Positions 25,327-35,693 of a DNA stretch of 38,670 bases are shown here, piece by piece. Under the pieces are notes generated by a model. That model worked only from the letters and a program-made list of their open reading frames with translations, was not told the origin of the DNA and ran no database searches. The position numbers were made by a program, and so were the translations under genes. Position 1 is the stretch's first letter, and each line of letters opens with the position of its first letter. This DNA comes from Candidatus Endomicrobium neocapritermitis (GTDB lineage Bacteria; Elusimicrobiota; Endomicrobiia; Endomicrobiales; Endomicrobiaceae), in the NCBI GenBank assembly GCA_009778325.1, contig WRJZ01000029.1, positions 1 through 38,670 of the forward strand, in the 5' to 3' direction.

Positions 25327-26400
25327 TCAACCCCAAGTTTTGCTTATTTCGTTGATTATAATATCGTTATCTATGTTGTTTATATCATTTGAAACGGAAC
25401 CGTTTTGAGTATCAACTGAAATTTGAACCGCTTCATCGTAATTGGGCGCCCAAATTTTATTGATTTTTTCTTCTTCATTTGAATAATCAAGAAAAAGAGC
25501 TATCATTTTCTTTTTAAAAGCCGCCGCAATATGAACAATTGATGTGTCGGGAGATATTACACAGTCGCAATATTTAATATACGCAGAACTTTCTAAAATA
25601 TTCGATGTTTCAATAACAGACGCGCCTTTAAGCCCTTTAATCAAATGCGATGACTTCTTTGAACATACGATAAATATAGCGAACTCTTTCTCTTCTTTCA
25701 ACTTATTTATAAGGCTTTGAAGCTTTTCAAAATCAATACTCCTATGCCTGCTTGCCGCAAAAGGGTTTATTATAAGCTTATTTTCAACATTTTTAAATAA
25801 ATTACCGGCATTTTTTTCATCAATAGAATCCAAAAACATATCATAATCAAGCGTAGAAGCTTCAACGCCAAGCTCTTTTAAAAGAATTTTATATCTTTGC
25901 GATATATGAAGCTCATTAAGACAGCAATTAATCGAAAGATCGTACATATTATAATCCTGCTTCCGAAAGCCGATTAAAAACGCAGGATTTATACGCCTTA
26001 TCATGAATAAATGTTTAGGCCTTGGCCTGAATATGAAGAAATCAACGGCAACATCAATTTTTTTATGCTTTAGAACTTTATAAACGGACAAATCATCAAA
26101 AAATCTGCCGTTTACTTCAATAATTTCATCTATATTAGGGTTATTTTTAATAATTTCTTTATTATCTTTTCCGCATAAAACATATATCTTGATTGCGGGA
26201 TATTGTTTCTTTATCTCCCTGAAAACTAAAGTTAAAACAACCATATCCCCGATTTTATTGTCATGCCTTAAAAACAAAATGCTTTTAACCGTGTTCATGT
26301 CCGGCTTTTTGCCGGATTTTGCGGATTTGTCAAAAAGCATTTTTGCAAAAGATTTCCTAAATGATGTAACCGCTTTTTTTATCATAGTTAGTGTGAACAC
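25327..26400 (-). CDS. Family 9 glycosyltransferase (heptosyltransferase-like)
   Basis: A 357-residue GT-B enzyme of the ADP-heptose:LPS transferase group. SILFLRHDNKIGDMVVLTLV is the N-terminal motif, followed by IKIYVLCGKDNKEIIKNNPN. NKLIINPFAASRHRSIDFEK and the donor motif CVISPDTSIVHIAAAFKKKM are typical. The frame opens at a GTG (26400), 3 nt after the stop of the upstream gene; an ATG at 26385 (MIKKAVTS) is an equally possible start, neither having a good RBS. The initiation region lies within a hairpin (26388-26407). Confidence 0.83.
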   Translation of the reverse strand: MFTLTMIKKAVTSFRKSFAKMLFDKSAKSGKKPDMNTVKSILFLRHDNKIGDMVVLTLVFREIKKQYPAIKIYVLCGKDNKEIIKNNPNIDEIIEVNGRFFDDLSVYKVLKHKKIDVAVDFFIFRPRPKHLFMIRRINPAFLIGFRKQDYNMYDLSINCCLNELHISQRYKILLKELGVEASTLDYDMFLDSIDEKNAGNLFKNVENKLIINPFAASRHRSIDFEKLQSLINKLKEEKEFAIFIVCSKKSSHLIKGLKGASVIETSNILESSAYIKYCDCVISPDTSIVHIAAAFKKKMIALFLDYSNEEEKINKIWAPNYDEAVQISVDTQNGSVSNDINNIDNDIIINEISKTWG

Positions 26401-26407
26401 ACTCTAA
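26388..26407 (-). repeat. Small hairpin at the GT8 stop / GT9 start
   Basis: TTAGTGTG and CACACT(CT)AA form an 8-bp stem with an AA loop and a small bulge. It contains the GT8 stop and the GTG candidate start of the GT9 gene. It shares the 12-nt string TTAGAGTGTGTT with the hairpin at the xerD stop. Confidence 0.5.
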
Positions 26408-27327
26408 TACAATGTCATCAACCAGCCCTTTCTGCCGACTTCTTTCCAAAATCTCGGTTTAACGAAAAAAGCGGGATGAACATACCAATATTTTAAAAAC
26501 AGCTTACAAAAATGTTTAATCTTTACGCTTGCGGGATATTTTTTAGCGCTGCCGTGCCACGGCGTCATCGCAAGGTATTTAAAATAAAGATTTTTTAACG
26601 GGTGAACAGGCAGAGCGTGCCACGGTTTTATCTGAGTTGAATAATGAACGATATGACAAAAAGAGAGAAAATCATTAAAATTCTTTTTACTGTACTTATC
26701 ATATAAAGTCAGGAAAATCCCGTGATGAACATTCCAGTTTTCAGGCAGATAAAGCGTATTTGCTCTTAAAACCGGATTCAGTATATCCTGATCATGTAAA
26801 ATCATTTTGTAAGTCTTTTCTTTCACATATTTTTTCCATTTATCATAATAATTAAACTCTTTTAATTTTGGAATATTGAAAACCATAACTCCGGAATTGA
26901 AATAATTCGGCTTTCTTCTGTAATTATCTTTTACCGCGGCTACCGGATAATCATCGGTATTTATTTTCCACAGCTCCGATATATCCTTATTCAATATCAA
27001 ATCGCAGTCGAGATAAATTATCTTTTTTACGTCGGAAGACAAAAGCATAGGCACCATAAGGACATTATATATGGCAATCTTTTGCCCGTTACGCAGAGGA
27101 AGCCCTTCGAATTCCGATTCGTCTACATTTATAAACGTATGGTCAAAATCCTGAATTTCCTTGAGCTTTAGCAATTTTTCTTTATTTTCATCGCTGACAT
27201 TGCAAAAAAAGAAAAAATGTATTTTATCTTCTTCGGTAAGTAATTTATGATTAACAAGAATCGAAGCGGCTGTCGCTCCGCAATGCGGAGCAAAACTATC
27301 ATCAAGCCCGAAAGCAATATTTATCAT
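26404..27327 (-). CDS. Family 8 glycosyltransferase (LgtC/RfaJ-like)
   Basis: A 307-residue GT-A retaining transferase related to LgtC and WaaJ, which add galactose or glucose to lipopolysaccharide. The N-terminus INIAFGLDDSFAPHCGATAA is the GT8 start. KIIYLDCDLILNKDISELW contains the metal-binding DCD (DxD), NYFNSGVMVFNIPKLKE and LHDQDILNPV follow, and HYSTQIKPWHAL is the typical C-terminal block. The C-terminal basic-aromatic region may bind the membrane. It is the first gene of the glycan run on the minus strand, separated from ahcY by repeat E12. Confidence 0.92.
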   Translation of the reverse strand: MINIAFGLDDSFAPHCGATAASILVNHKLLTEEDKIHFFFFCNVSDENKEKLLKLKEIQDFDHTFINVDESEFEGLPLRNGQKIAIYNVLMVPMLLSSDVKKIIYLDCDLILNKDISELWKINTDDYPVAAVKDNYRRKPNYFNSGVMVFNIPKLKEFNYYDKWKKYVKEKTYKMILHDQDILNPVLRANTLYLPENWNVHHGIFLTLYDKYSKKNFNDFLSFCHIVHYSTQIKPWHALPVHPLKNLYFKYLAMTPWHGSAKKYPASVKIKHFCKLFLKYWYVHPAFFVKPRFWKEVGRKGWLMTLY

Positions 27328-27342
27328 TTCTTAGTTACCTTT

Positions 27343-27385
27343 TAACACAGTGAGTAGTGAATAATTAGCAGTTAGCAGCCTTTTA
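27343..27385. repeat. Solo heptamer arm E12
   Basis: Reading the minus strand from the ahcY stop there is AAAAGGC, then 7-mers TGCTAAC, TGCTAAT, TATTCAC, TACTCAC, and TTAAAAGG at the far end. The boundary is 1 nt from the ahcY stop. No complementary arm is present. Confidence 0.65.
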
Positions 27386-28705
<1,320 letters not shown>

Positions 28706-28707
<2 letters not shown>

Positions 28708-29875
28708 ATTTGTTAACCGCCTTTTTCAGTTCCGCAACTTTATTCAGCGCTTCCCAGGTAAAATCTTTTCCTTTTCTTCCGAAATGCCCGTATGCCGCCG
28801 TCTTTGAAAAAATCGGCCTGCGAAGCTTCAAATATTCCATAATTCCTTTTGGAGTAAGAGGAAATATCTTTCTAACAATAGGTTCAAGAACAGGCCCCGG
28901 CACCTTACCGCTGTGATGAGTATCAACCATAACGGAAACAGGTTCGGCAACGCCTATCGCATAAGCAAGCTGAACCGTGCATTTATCGGCAAAACCTGCG
29001 GCAACAATATTTTTCGCTATATGCCTTGCCATATAGCAGGCGCTTCTGTCAACTTTAGTCGAATCTTTCCCGGAAAAAGCCCCGCCGCCGTGCGCCGCCA
29101 TACCGCCGTAAGTGTCAACTATAATTTTTCTTCCCGTAAGCCCTGTGTCGCCCTGCGGCCCGCCGATTACAAACTTTCCGGTAGGGTTTATGTAAATCTT
29201 AGTTTTTTTATCTATGAGTTTTCCTAAAACAGGATCAATAATTTCTGCACGGATTTCTTTTTTAGATTTTTCCGTTATGCGTTTTCCTGTTTTATCCAGA
29301 ATTGCCTCCGTATGCTGCGTTGAAAGAACAACAGCTTCGATTCTTTTAGGTTTCCAGTCAACATATTCGACAGTAACCTGCGTTTTGCCGTCAGGTCCCA
29401 AATAAGGAAGAATTCCTTTTTTTCTGACTTCCGTAAGCTTCATCGCAAGTTTGTGGGCAAGCATTATCGGCAAAGGCATAAGTTCGGGAGTTTCTTTGCA
29501 CGCAAAACCTATCATAAGCCCCTGATCGCCCGCACCGCCCGTATCCACGCCCTGGGCAATATCCGGCGACTGAGAATTTATAATGTTTACTATCGCGCAG
29601 TCTTTATAATTAAATCCGAATTCAGGCTTGTCATAACCTATATTTTTAATCGCATTTCTGGCAACTTGTTGGATATTTACATAAGTGCTTGTAGTAATTT
29701 CCCCGCCCACTATTACCATTCCCGGAGAAACAAACGTTTCGCAAGCCACTCTTGCTTTAGGATCTTTAGCTAAAATAGCGTCAAGAACAGAATCCGACAC
29801 TATATCGCAAACCTTATCCGGATGTCCTTCAGTTACTGATTCCGACGTAAAAAAATACCCCTGCTTTCCAATCAT
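28706..29875 (-). CDS. metK: S-adenosylmethionine synthetase
   Basis: A 389-residue enzyme that makes SAM from methionine and [23 protein letters not shown] at the N-terminus is the ATP-binding signature. [20 protein letters not shown] and the late [20 protein letters not shown] are the other diagnostic blocks. RBS GGGGAG precedes the ATG. Despite its role, no SAM riboswitch is visible in the 111 nt upstream, which holds only repeat E9. Confidence 0.98.
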
Positions 29876-29896
29876 TTTATCTCCCCTTTTTAACTA

Positions 29897-29985
29897 CAAT
29901 TACGAATTACAAATTACGAATAAACTGCAAACAACTTTTTTGTCTTTGATTCGTAATTCGTAATTTGTAATTCGTAATTGCCGTT
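29897..29985. repeat. Heptamer-arm palindromic element E9
   Basis: The left arm is AATTACGAATTACAAATT-like (7-mers TTACGAA, TTACAAA, TTACGAA); the right arm 29947-29979 is its complement with one more unit. AACGGC closes the right end, 1 nt from the stop of the nucleotidyltransferase gene. The middle carries TTTTTTGTCTTTG. Confidence 0.85.
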
Positions 29986-29986
29986 A

Positions 29987-31003
29987 TTAGCTCATTATTA
30001 TTGAATCAAAAAGCGTAATTCCGTGAGGAATCCTGCCTTTATGCCCTACTATCGTATTACTTAATTTTGCGCCTTTTCCTATATGCGAACCGTTCCATAT
30101 AATAGTTTTTTCTATAACGGCATTATCCTCTATTTTCACGTTTTTAGATATGACCGAATAAGGATTAATAATAACATTCTTGCCTATATACACATTATCA
30201 TTTATAAAACACGGGCCTTTTATTTTAGCGGTTTTATCAATTTTAGCATATTTGCTTATATAACTGCCTTTCTTTTTGCCGAACGGCATACTTATCTTAA
30301 CTTTTCCGTCCAAAGCGTCAAAAACGCCTTTCTTATATTCAAGAATATTGCCGATATCCGTCCAATATTCATCCATTATGTAACCGTAAATCTTTTTTTT
30401 ATTTTTTAAAAGCAAAGGAAACAAGTCCATGCTGAAATCAAAAAACTTATTATTCGGTATATAGTTGAATATTTCCGGCTCAAAAACGTAAATTCCCGTA
30501 TTCACGGTATTCTCAAAAATATCGCTAAATTTAGGTTTTTCGACAAACCGCTTCACCTTTCCGTCTTTGCCGGCAATGGTAATTCCGTATTCGAATCTTG
30601 AATCTATTTCCTTTAACACTATTGTAGCGAGAGCTTTTTTCCTTTTATGAAAATTCAAAACATTTTTAAGATTAATATCGGTTAACCCGTCTCCCGACAT
30701 AACGATAAAAGTTTTATCAAAAAATTTTTCCTGCTTCTTTACAGCTCCGGCAGTTCCTAAAAGTTTTTTTTCTAATGAATAATTTATATTTATATCCATA
30801 TAATTGTTCTTAAAATAACCGGTTATGGAATCCGGATAATGAAAAAGATTAACGCAGATATTATTAAAGCCATATTCTTTAAGGTTATTTAAAATATGAT
30901 ATAAAACAGGTTTGCCGAGTATAGGAATCATTGGTTTCGGAATATGATGCGTCAAAGGTCTTAATCTGGTGCCTGCTCCCGCAGCCAAAACAAAAGCTTT
31001 CAT
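29987..31003 (-). CDS. Sugar-phosphate nucleotidyltransferase with left-handed beta-helix domain
   Basis: A 338-residue protein with an N-terminal nucleotidyltransferase domain (FVLAAGAGTRLRPLTHHIPK, then PMIPILGKPVLYHIL; a second acidic block is FIVMSGDGLTDINL) that makes an NDP-sugar from a sugar-1-phosphate. The C-terminal 100 residues have hexapeptide repeats (IKGPCFINDNVYIGKNVIIN, NAVIEKTIIWNGSHIGKGAK). The architecture fits mannose-1-phosphate guanylyltransferase or glucose-1-phosphate thymidylyl/uridylyl-type enzymes; which nucleotide and sugar cannot be decided. The gene lies between repeats E9 and E2. Confidence 0.85.
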   Translation of the reverse strand: MKAFVLAAGAGTRLRPLTHHIPKPMIPILGKPVLYHILNNLKEYGFNNICVNLFHYPDSITGYFKNNYMDININYSLEKKLLGTAGAVKKQEKFFDKTFIVMSGDGLTDINLKNVLNFHKRKKALATIVLKEIDSRFEYGITIAGKDGKVKRFVEKPKFSDIFENTVNTGIYVFEPEIFNYIPNNKFFDFSMDLFPLLLKNKKKIYGYIMDEYWTDIGNILEYKKGVFDALDGKVKISMPFGKKKGSYISKYAKIDKTAKIKGPCFINDNVYIGKNVIINPYSVISKNVKIEDNAVIEKTIIWNGSHIGKGAKLSNTIVGHKGRIPHGITLFDSIIMS

Positions 31004-31021
31004 TTTGTCCCCTTTTAACGG

Positions 31022-31131
31022 CAGTTAATAGTTAATAGATAATAGAGAATAGTTGTTGTATTTCGGCGAAGCCGAAATCTGTTAATAGGTTTTCGCTTCG
31101 CGAAAACGCCAAAATTATTATCTATTATCTG
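31022..31131. repeat. Heptamer-arm palindromic element E2
   Basis: The left boundary is AACGGCAG, then GTTAATA, GTTAATA, GATAATA, GAGAATA. The middle shows the same two hairpins as E1 (ATTTCGGC/GCCGAAAT loop GAA; GTTTTCGC/GCGAAAAC loop TTC). The right arm is one or two units shorter (CAGATAATAGATAATA on the minus strand) and supplies the last residues and stop of the GalE-like gene. Confidence 0.88.
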
Positions 31132-32047
31132 TCTTTTCAAAGTAATCTAAAGTTCTCTTTATCCCTTCATCAATACTTATTTTAGGTTTCCAATTTAGAA
31201 CTTTTCCGGCTTTTTTATTATTTAAAAAACTTTTAAAAAGTTCTCCGTCTCTTTTAGGTTTGTAAACGGGCTTGTTATTTGTTTTCGACAGCCGCGACAT
31301 AATTTTTACTACGTCATTTAACGGCACGGCTTTATTCGTGCCGATATTAATTATTTGATTATCCGCTTTTGTCAGAGATTTCAGGTTTGCGCTCACAACA
31401 TCGGAAACATATACATAATCTCTCATCTGTTTACCGTCTCCAAAAACAGTAACTGCCTCGTCACGAAGCATTCTTAAAGCAAAAATGGCTATAACCCCTG
31501 CTTCGCCTTTTGGGTCCTGCCTGGGGCCGTACACATTGGAGTATCTTAAAATTGTGTATTTCAGTCCGTGAATCTCAGAATAAAATTTTATGTAATTTTC
31601 AACAGAGTGTTTCGCAATTCCGTAAGGAGACAACGGGTTAGGAAAGGCATTTTCATCGGGAGAAATGTTCCCGCATTCGCCGTATATCGTACCGCCGGAA
31701 GAAGCAAATATTATCTTTTTTGTTCTATTTTCAACGCAGGCTTTTAAAATATTCAGAGAACCGAGAATGTTAATATCAGCGTCATATTTCGGGTCAGCCA
31801 CAGACTTTCTTACGTCAATCTGCGCCGCATTATGAATAACAACATCCGGCTTTTCTTTTTTAAATATCTTCAGGATGTTCTTTTCATTAACTATATCCGT
31901 TTTATAAAACTTCGCTTTTTTATTGATATTATCCATACTGCCGGATGACAGATTATCAATAATAACTGCTTTATGCCTATTCTCAATAACGGCATCAACA
32001 ATATTAGAACCTATAAAACCTGCTCCGCCCGTAATCAAAACTTTCAT
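31118..32047 (-). CDS. NAD-dependent epimerase/dehydratase, UDP-glucose 4-epimerase-like
   Basis: A 309-residue short-chain dehydrogenase-type sugar-nucleotide enzyme. The Rossmann motif VLITGGAGFIGSNIVDAVIE is at the N-terminus. The catalytic set is SSGGTIYGE (Ser) and YGIAKHSVENY (Tyr-x3-Lys); LRYSNVYGPRQDPKGEAGVI and VFGDGKQMRDYVYVSDVV follow, typical of GalE and related 4-epimerases. Its product UDP-galactose would be the Glf substrate; this is inferred. The final residues TDNR and the stop come from repeat E2. Confidence 0.87.
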   Translation of the reverse strand: MKVLITGGAGFIGSNIVDAVIENRHKAVIIDNLSSGSMDNINKKAKFYKTDIVNEKNILKIFKKEKPDVVIHNAAQIDVRKSVADPKYDADINILGSLNILKACVENRTKKIIFASSGGTIYGECGNISPDENAFPNPLSPYGIAKHSVENYIKFYSEIHGLKYTILRYSNVYGPRQDPKGEAGVIAIFALRMLRDEAVTVFGDGKQMRDYVYVSDVVSANLKSLTKADNQIINIGTNKAVPLNDVVKIMSRLSKTNNKPVYKPKRDGELFKSFLNNKKAGKVLNWKPKISIDEGIKRTLDYFEKTDNR

Positions 32048-32055
32048 TTTTCACC

Positions 32056-33132
32056 TTAACTCTTTTTTAGCGCTTTAGCTGCTTTTTCTTTAGCGGCGTC
32101 AGCCTTTATTTCTTCTTTTTTATTATCGGAAACGGCTTCCCCGCCAAAAGCTTTTGCGCGTATTTTACTTTCAATTTCAGCGGCTATTTCGGGGTGCTCG
32201 TTAAAAAATATTTTAACATTATCTCTTCCTTGCCCGAGCCTTTCGCCGTTATAGCTGAAAAACGCTCCGGCTTTATCGATGATTCCGTCGGCAACGCCCA
32301 TGTCAACCAGATATCCCATTCTGTCTACGCCGACTCCGAACATTATTTCAAATTCAGCTTGTTTAAACGGCGCTGCAACTTTATTTTTTACTACTTTTAC
32401 TCTTACTCTGTTTCCTAAAATTTCGTCGCCTTTTTTTACCGATTCTATTCTTCTGATGTCAAGTCTTACCGAAGAATAAAATTTAAGCGCGAGTCCGCCG
32501 GGAGTAGTCTCCGGGCTTCCCCACATAACGCCTATTTTCTGCCTGAGCTGGTTTATAAAAACAATCGATGTTTTTGATTTTGAAATATTTGCGGTAAGTT
32601 TTCTTAAAGCCTGGCTCATAAGCCTTGCCTGAAGACCTACAAATGAGTCGCCCATTTCGCCTTCAATTTCAGCTCTGGGAACCAATGCGGCAACCGAATC
32701 AACAACTATAATGTCAACCGCGCCCGAACGTACAAGCTTATCTGCAATTTCCAGCGCCTGCTCTCCGGAATCAGGCTGCGAAATCAAAAGATTGTTTATA
32801 TCAACTCCCAATTTCGTCGCATATTCGGGATCCATTGCGTGCTCGGCGTCTATATACGCCGCAATTCCGCCGGTTTTCTGCGTTTCGGCTACCATACACA
32901 AAGCCAGCGTGGTTTTACCTGAAGATTCCGGCCCGAAAATCTCAATTATTCTGCCTCTGGGAATTCCGCCTACGCCTATTGCTATGTCCAAAGGAAGCGC
33001 TCCTGTCGGAATCACGTCAACTTTAGTTTTCGCGTGTTTCTCGCCGAGCCTCATTATCGCTTCTTTGCCGAAATCTTTTTCTATCTGTGAAAGCGCCAAA
33101 TCCAATGCTTTAAGCTTTTCATCTTTTGCCAT
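32056..33132 (-). CDS. recA: Recombinase RecA
   Basis: A 358-residue recombinase for homologous recombination and SOS signalling. IMRLGEKH near the start, Walker [26 protein letters not shown], the Walker B region [20 protein letters not shown] and the L2 region [20 protein letters not shown] are all present. The C-terminal tail is Lys/Glu/Ala-rich. I chose the ATG at 33132 ([16 protein letters not shown]) because GGAGGAG stands 8 nt before it; the frame extends 26 codons further but is unlike RecA and runs into the promoter. It is flanked by nucleotide-sugar genes. Confidence 0.98.
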   Translation of the reverse strand: MAKDEKLKALDLALSQIEKDFGKEAIMRLGEKHAKTKVDVIPTGALPLDIAIGVGGIPRGRIIEIFGPESSGKTTLALCMVAETQKTGGIAAYIDAEHAMDPEYATKLGVDINNLLISQPDSGEQALEIADKLVRSGAVDIIVVDSVAALVPRAEIEGEMGDSFVGLQARLMSQALRKLTANISKSKTSIVFINQLRQKIGVMWGSPETTPGGLALKFYSSVRLDIRRIESVKKGDEILGNRVRVKVVKNKVAAPFKQAEFEIMFGVGVDRMGYLVDMGVADGIIDKAGAFFSYNGERLGQGRDNVKIFFNEHPEIAAEIESKIRAKAFGGEAVSDNKKEEIKADAAKEKAAKALKKS

Positions 33133-33159
33133 AAAATTACTCCTCCGGTATTTTTCAAC

Positions 33160-33189
33160 ACAATAGCATACAAATGTATTCCTTGTCAA
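33160..33189 (-). promoter_or_regulatory. Predicted recA promoter with palindromic operator candidate
   Basis: On the minus strand TTGACA (33184-33189) and TATTGT (33160-33165) are separated by 18 nt, with an extended -10 TG. The spacer contains the inverted repeat ATACA-TT-TGTAT (33168-33179), a reasonable place for a LexA-type repressor. The binding protein is not known from the window. Confidence 0.6.
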
Positions 33190-33202
33190 GTGTTTAACAG
33201 CA

Positions 33203-33330
33203 ATTTTCAATTAACAATTAACAAATAATAATTGTTGTGTTTTCGCAAAGCGAAAACCTGTTAACATGTTTTGTTAAGGCTAAGCCTTAGCAAAACTCCG
33301 ACATTGTTCATTGTAATTTGTTAATTGCCT
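33203..33330. repeat. Heptamer-arm palindromic element E4
   Basis: The left arm is CAATTTT, CAATTAA, CAATTAA, CAAATAA. The right arm (33301-33328) is complementary with changed units and ends AAAGGC on the minus strand beside the stop of the UDP-HexNAc dehydrogenase gene. Two middle hairpins: GTTTTCGC/GCGAAAAC loop AAA (33239-33257) and a 13-bp stem with loop TAA (33268-33296, one mismatch). Confidence 0.82.
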
Positions 33331-33332
33331 TT

Positions 33333-34634
33333 TTAGATTCTTATAATTTTCCCCGACTTAATGTTTTTAAATGCGTTTCTTGAATCCACAATGGCTTTAG
33401 AATCCTTCAAAACTTTTTTATAATCAATATTCGTATGATCCGTAACTATGACAACAACATCGTATTTTCCCAAACCGTTAAGACTTTTTTCGGAACGAAG
33501 CGTCATTCCGCACGCGCAATTCTGCATTTCAGGGATGTACGGGTCATAGTACGACACTTTTGCTTCTTTCATAAGTAAAAGATTTATAACGTCAAGCGCC
33601 GGAGATTCCCTGACATCCGAAACGTCTTTTTTATACGCGGCTCCGATAACCATAATTTTTGAATTTTTAATCGACTTTGATTTTTTGTTTAATGCGTCGG
33701 CGACTTTCGTTACTACATATTCCGGCATTTTCGAGTTCATTTCGCCGGCAAGCTCTATAAAACGCGAGTAAAAATTTAAAGTTTTAAGTTTCCATGAAAG
33801 ATAGTGCGGGTCTAAAGGAATGCAGTGTCCTCCGATTCCAGGGCCCGGATAAAAAGGCATAAATCCGAAAGGTTTTGTCGCAGCAGCGTCTATTATTTCC
33901 CAAACGTTTAATTTCAGTTTATTGCACATTAAAGCGACTTCATTGACCAAAGCTATGTTTACGGCTCTGAAAGTGTTTTCCAAAAGCTTAACCATTTCGG
34001 CGGCTTCAGTCGAAGAAACTTTTTGCACTTTCGTGAATGAAGCGTATACGGCGGCAGCTAATTCTGTGCATCTGTCGCATGCGCCTCCGACAACTTTCGG
34101 AGTATTCTGTATTCCGAATTTTTTATTAGACGGGTCAATTCTTTCCGGACTGAACGCTAAAAAGAAATCTTTTCCGGCTTTAAGCCCTGTTTCTTCCAAA
34201 ATAGGAAGCATGAGTTCTTTTGTTGTTCCCGGATAAGTCGTAGATTCAAGAATTATAAGCTGCCCTTTTTTAAGAGTTTTCTTAACGTTATGCGCGGCGG
34301 ACAAAATATATGAAACATCCGGATCTTTTGACTTTCTCAAAGGAGTAGGAACGCATATAATTATAACATCGGCTTTTGAAAGATTTTTAAAATCAGCGGT
34401 CGCGTCAAGCCTGCCTGCCTTCACAAGCGCTTTCATGTCGCCGTCAGGCACGTCGCCTATATAAGATTTTCCTTTGTTTATGGCTGAAACTTTAGATTCA
34501 TCGACTTCAAATCCGGTAACTTTAAATCCCTGTTTGGCAAGCTCCGCGGAAAGAGGAAGCCCGACATATCCTTGCCCGATAATGCCTATTTTTGCTTTTC
34601 TTTCTTCAATTTTTTTCATCAATTCTTTATACAT
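33333..34634 (-). CDS. wbpA: UDP-N-acetylglucosamine 6-dehydrogenase-like (WbpA type)
   Basis: A 433-residue nucleotide-sugar dehydrogenase. IGIIGQGYVGLPLSAELAKQ is the NAD motif; ESTTYPGTTKELMLPILEET and FLAFSPERIDPSN are in the first half. The catalytic Cys is in GPGIGGHCIPLDPHYLSWKL, the variant typical of UDP-HexNAc dehydrogenases rather than UDP-glucose enzymes. VIGAAYKKDVSDVRESPALD is in the C-terminal domain. It makes an N-acetylated hexuronate donor. RBS AAGGAAAG precedes the ATG. It differs clearly from the Ugd at 19520. Confidence 0.88.
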   Translation of the reverse strand: MYKELMKKIEERKAKIGIIGQGYVGLPLSAELAKQGFKVTGFEVDESKVSAINKGKSYIGDVPDGDMKALVKAGRLDATADFKNLSKADVIIICVPTPLRKSKDPDVSYILSAAHNVKKTLKKGQLIILESTTYPGTTKELMLPILEETGLKAGKDFFLAFSPERIDPSNKKFGIQNTPKVVGGACDRCTELAAAVYASFTKVQKVSSTEAAEMVKLLENTFRAVNIALVNEVALMCNKLKLNVWEIIDAAATKPFGFMPFYPGPGIGGHCIPLDPHYLSWKLKTLNFYSRFIELAGEMNSKMPEYVVTKVADALNKKSKSIKNSKIMVIGAAYKKDVSDVRESPALDVINLLLMKEAKVSYYDPYIPEMQNCACGMTLRSEKSLNGLGKYDVVVIVTDHTNIDYKKVLKDSKAIVDSRNAFKNIKSGKIIRI

Positions 34635-34648
34635 TTTCTTTCCTTATT

Positions 34649-34712
34649 TGTAATTGTCTTTGCCGTTCGCCGTTGATTCGTAATTCGTCATTCGTAATTC
34701 GTAATTGCCGTT
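34649..34712. repeat. One-armed heptamer element E10
   Basis: The right arm (34673-34706) has TTCGTAA, TTCGTCA, TTCGTAA, TTCGTAA followed by GCCGTT, which ends exactly 1 nt before the stop of the epimerase gene (AACGGC directly after TAG on the minus strand). The left arm is reduced to GTAATTG; TGTCTTTG lies between. It shares its unit with E9. Confidence 0.8.
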
Positions 34713-35678
34713 CTATAGTTTCACGTATTTAAACCAAGATTTATTTTCCAAATACCAATCAACTGTTTTTTTAATTCCCTGTTCCAAAGACACTTTCGGA
34801 GTCCATTTCAGTATCTTTTTTGCTTCATTTATATTTGCCCAAGTAGCAGTTATGTCCGCCTTATGAAAAGGTTTATAATTATATTTGGCTTTTTTCCCGA
34901 GATTTTTTTCTATGAGATGAATCATGTAGTTCAGTTTATACGGTTTATTTCCGCCAAGATTTATAGTTTTGTATCCGGTTTTTTTCAAAGCTTTAATCGT
35001 GCCGTCTGCAATATCGTCGACATAAGTAAAATCCCTGCTCTGCGAACCGTCGCCAAAGAGCTCAATCGGCTTTCCTTCGTCAATCCATTTAATAAAACGG
35101 ATTATGCTCATATCAGGCCTTCCCGCCGGACCGTAAACCGTAAAATATCTTACGACCGTTACGTCCAGACCGTACAAGTAATGATATGAATAACACATTG
35201 CTTCCGCGCCTTTTTTCGACGCGGCATAAGGAGAAATCGGCGTGTTGACGGCTAGAGTTTCAACAAAAGGCATTTTCTGCCCGGCGTACAAAGAAGATGT
35301 TGACGCAAGAACAAATTTTTTAATTTTATAATCTTTCGCGATATCAAGAAGGTTAAGCGTCCCCATTGTGTTTGTGGAAACGTAGATAAAAGGATTTTCC
35401 ATGCTGTAGCGCACGCCTGCTCTGGCGGCAAGATTTATAATTGCGGAAAATTTATGTTTTTTGACTATATTTTCAACAGATTTTTTATTTTCAATGTCAA
35501 TCTTGTAAAATGTAAAATTTTTAAGCTTTTTAAGGTTTTTAAGCCTGTAATCCTTTATTTTTACGTCATAGTAATCGTTCATATTGTCTATTGCGACAAC
35601 ATCTTTGCCGGATTTCACAAGCATCTCGCACACTTTACTTCCAATAAACCCCGACGCTCCGGTAACTAAAATTGACAT
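34713..35678 (-). CDS. UDP-glucuronate 4-epimerase-like NAD-dependent epimerase
   Basis: A 321-residue SDR-type epimerase. ILVTGASGFIGSKVCEMLVK is the NAD motif. VVAIDNMNDYYDVKIKDYRL matches the DNxNxYYDxxLKxxRL signature of UDP-glucuronate epimerases. The catalytic Ser and Tyr-Lys are in STSSLYAG and YAASKKGAEAMCYSYHYLYG; VRYFTVYGPAGRPDMSI follows. It would convert UDP-glucuronate to UDP-galacturonate. GGGAG lies 6 nt before the ATG. Its likely substrate is made by the Ugd of this window. Confidence 0.87.
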   Translation of the reverse strand: MSILVTGASGFIGSKVCEMLVKSGKDVVAIDNMNDYYDVKIKDYRLKNLKKLKNFTFYKIDIENKKSVENIVKKHKFSAIINLAARAGVRYSMENPFIYVSTNTMGTLNLLDIAKDYKIKKFVLASTSSLYAGQKMPFVETLAVNTPISPYAASKKGAEAMCYSYHYLYGLDVTVVRYFTVYGPAGRPDMSIIRFIKWIDEGKPIELFGDGSQSRDFTYVDDIADGTIKALKKTGYKTINLGGNKPYKLNYMIHLIEKNLGKKAKYNYKPFHKADITATWANINEAKKILKWTPKVSLEQGIKKTVDWYLENKSWFKYVKL

Positions 35679-35693
35679 TCAAAACTCCCGTAG

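Noticed and set aside
29876-29986. SAM riboswitch upstream of metK
   Set aside because: The gap is occupied by the heptamer element E9; no SAM-I/II-like conserved core or terminator was seen.
32711-33166. 151-codon plus-strand open frame
   Set aside because: It lies entirely antisense to recA; its composition is that of a reverse-frame shadow and no RBS or family motif is seen.
33133-33210. Longer RecA N-terminus
   Set aside because: The ATG at 33132 has a near-perfect GGAGGAG, and the extension covers the promoter.
29897-34712. CRISPR array from the regular repeats
   Set aside because: Units are 7 or 8 nt, adjacent and degenerate, with no spacers, and no cas gene is in the window.
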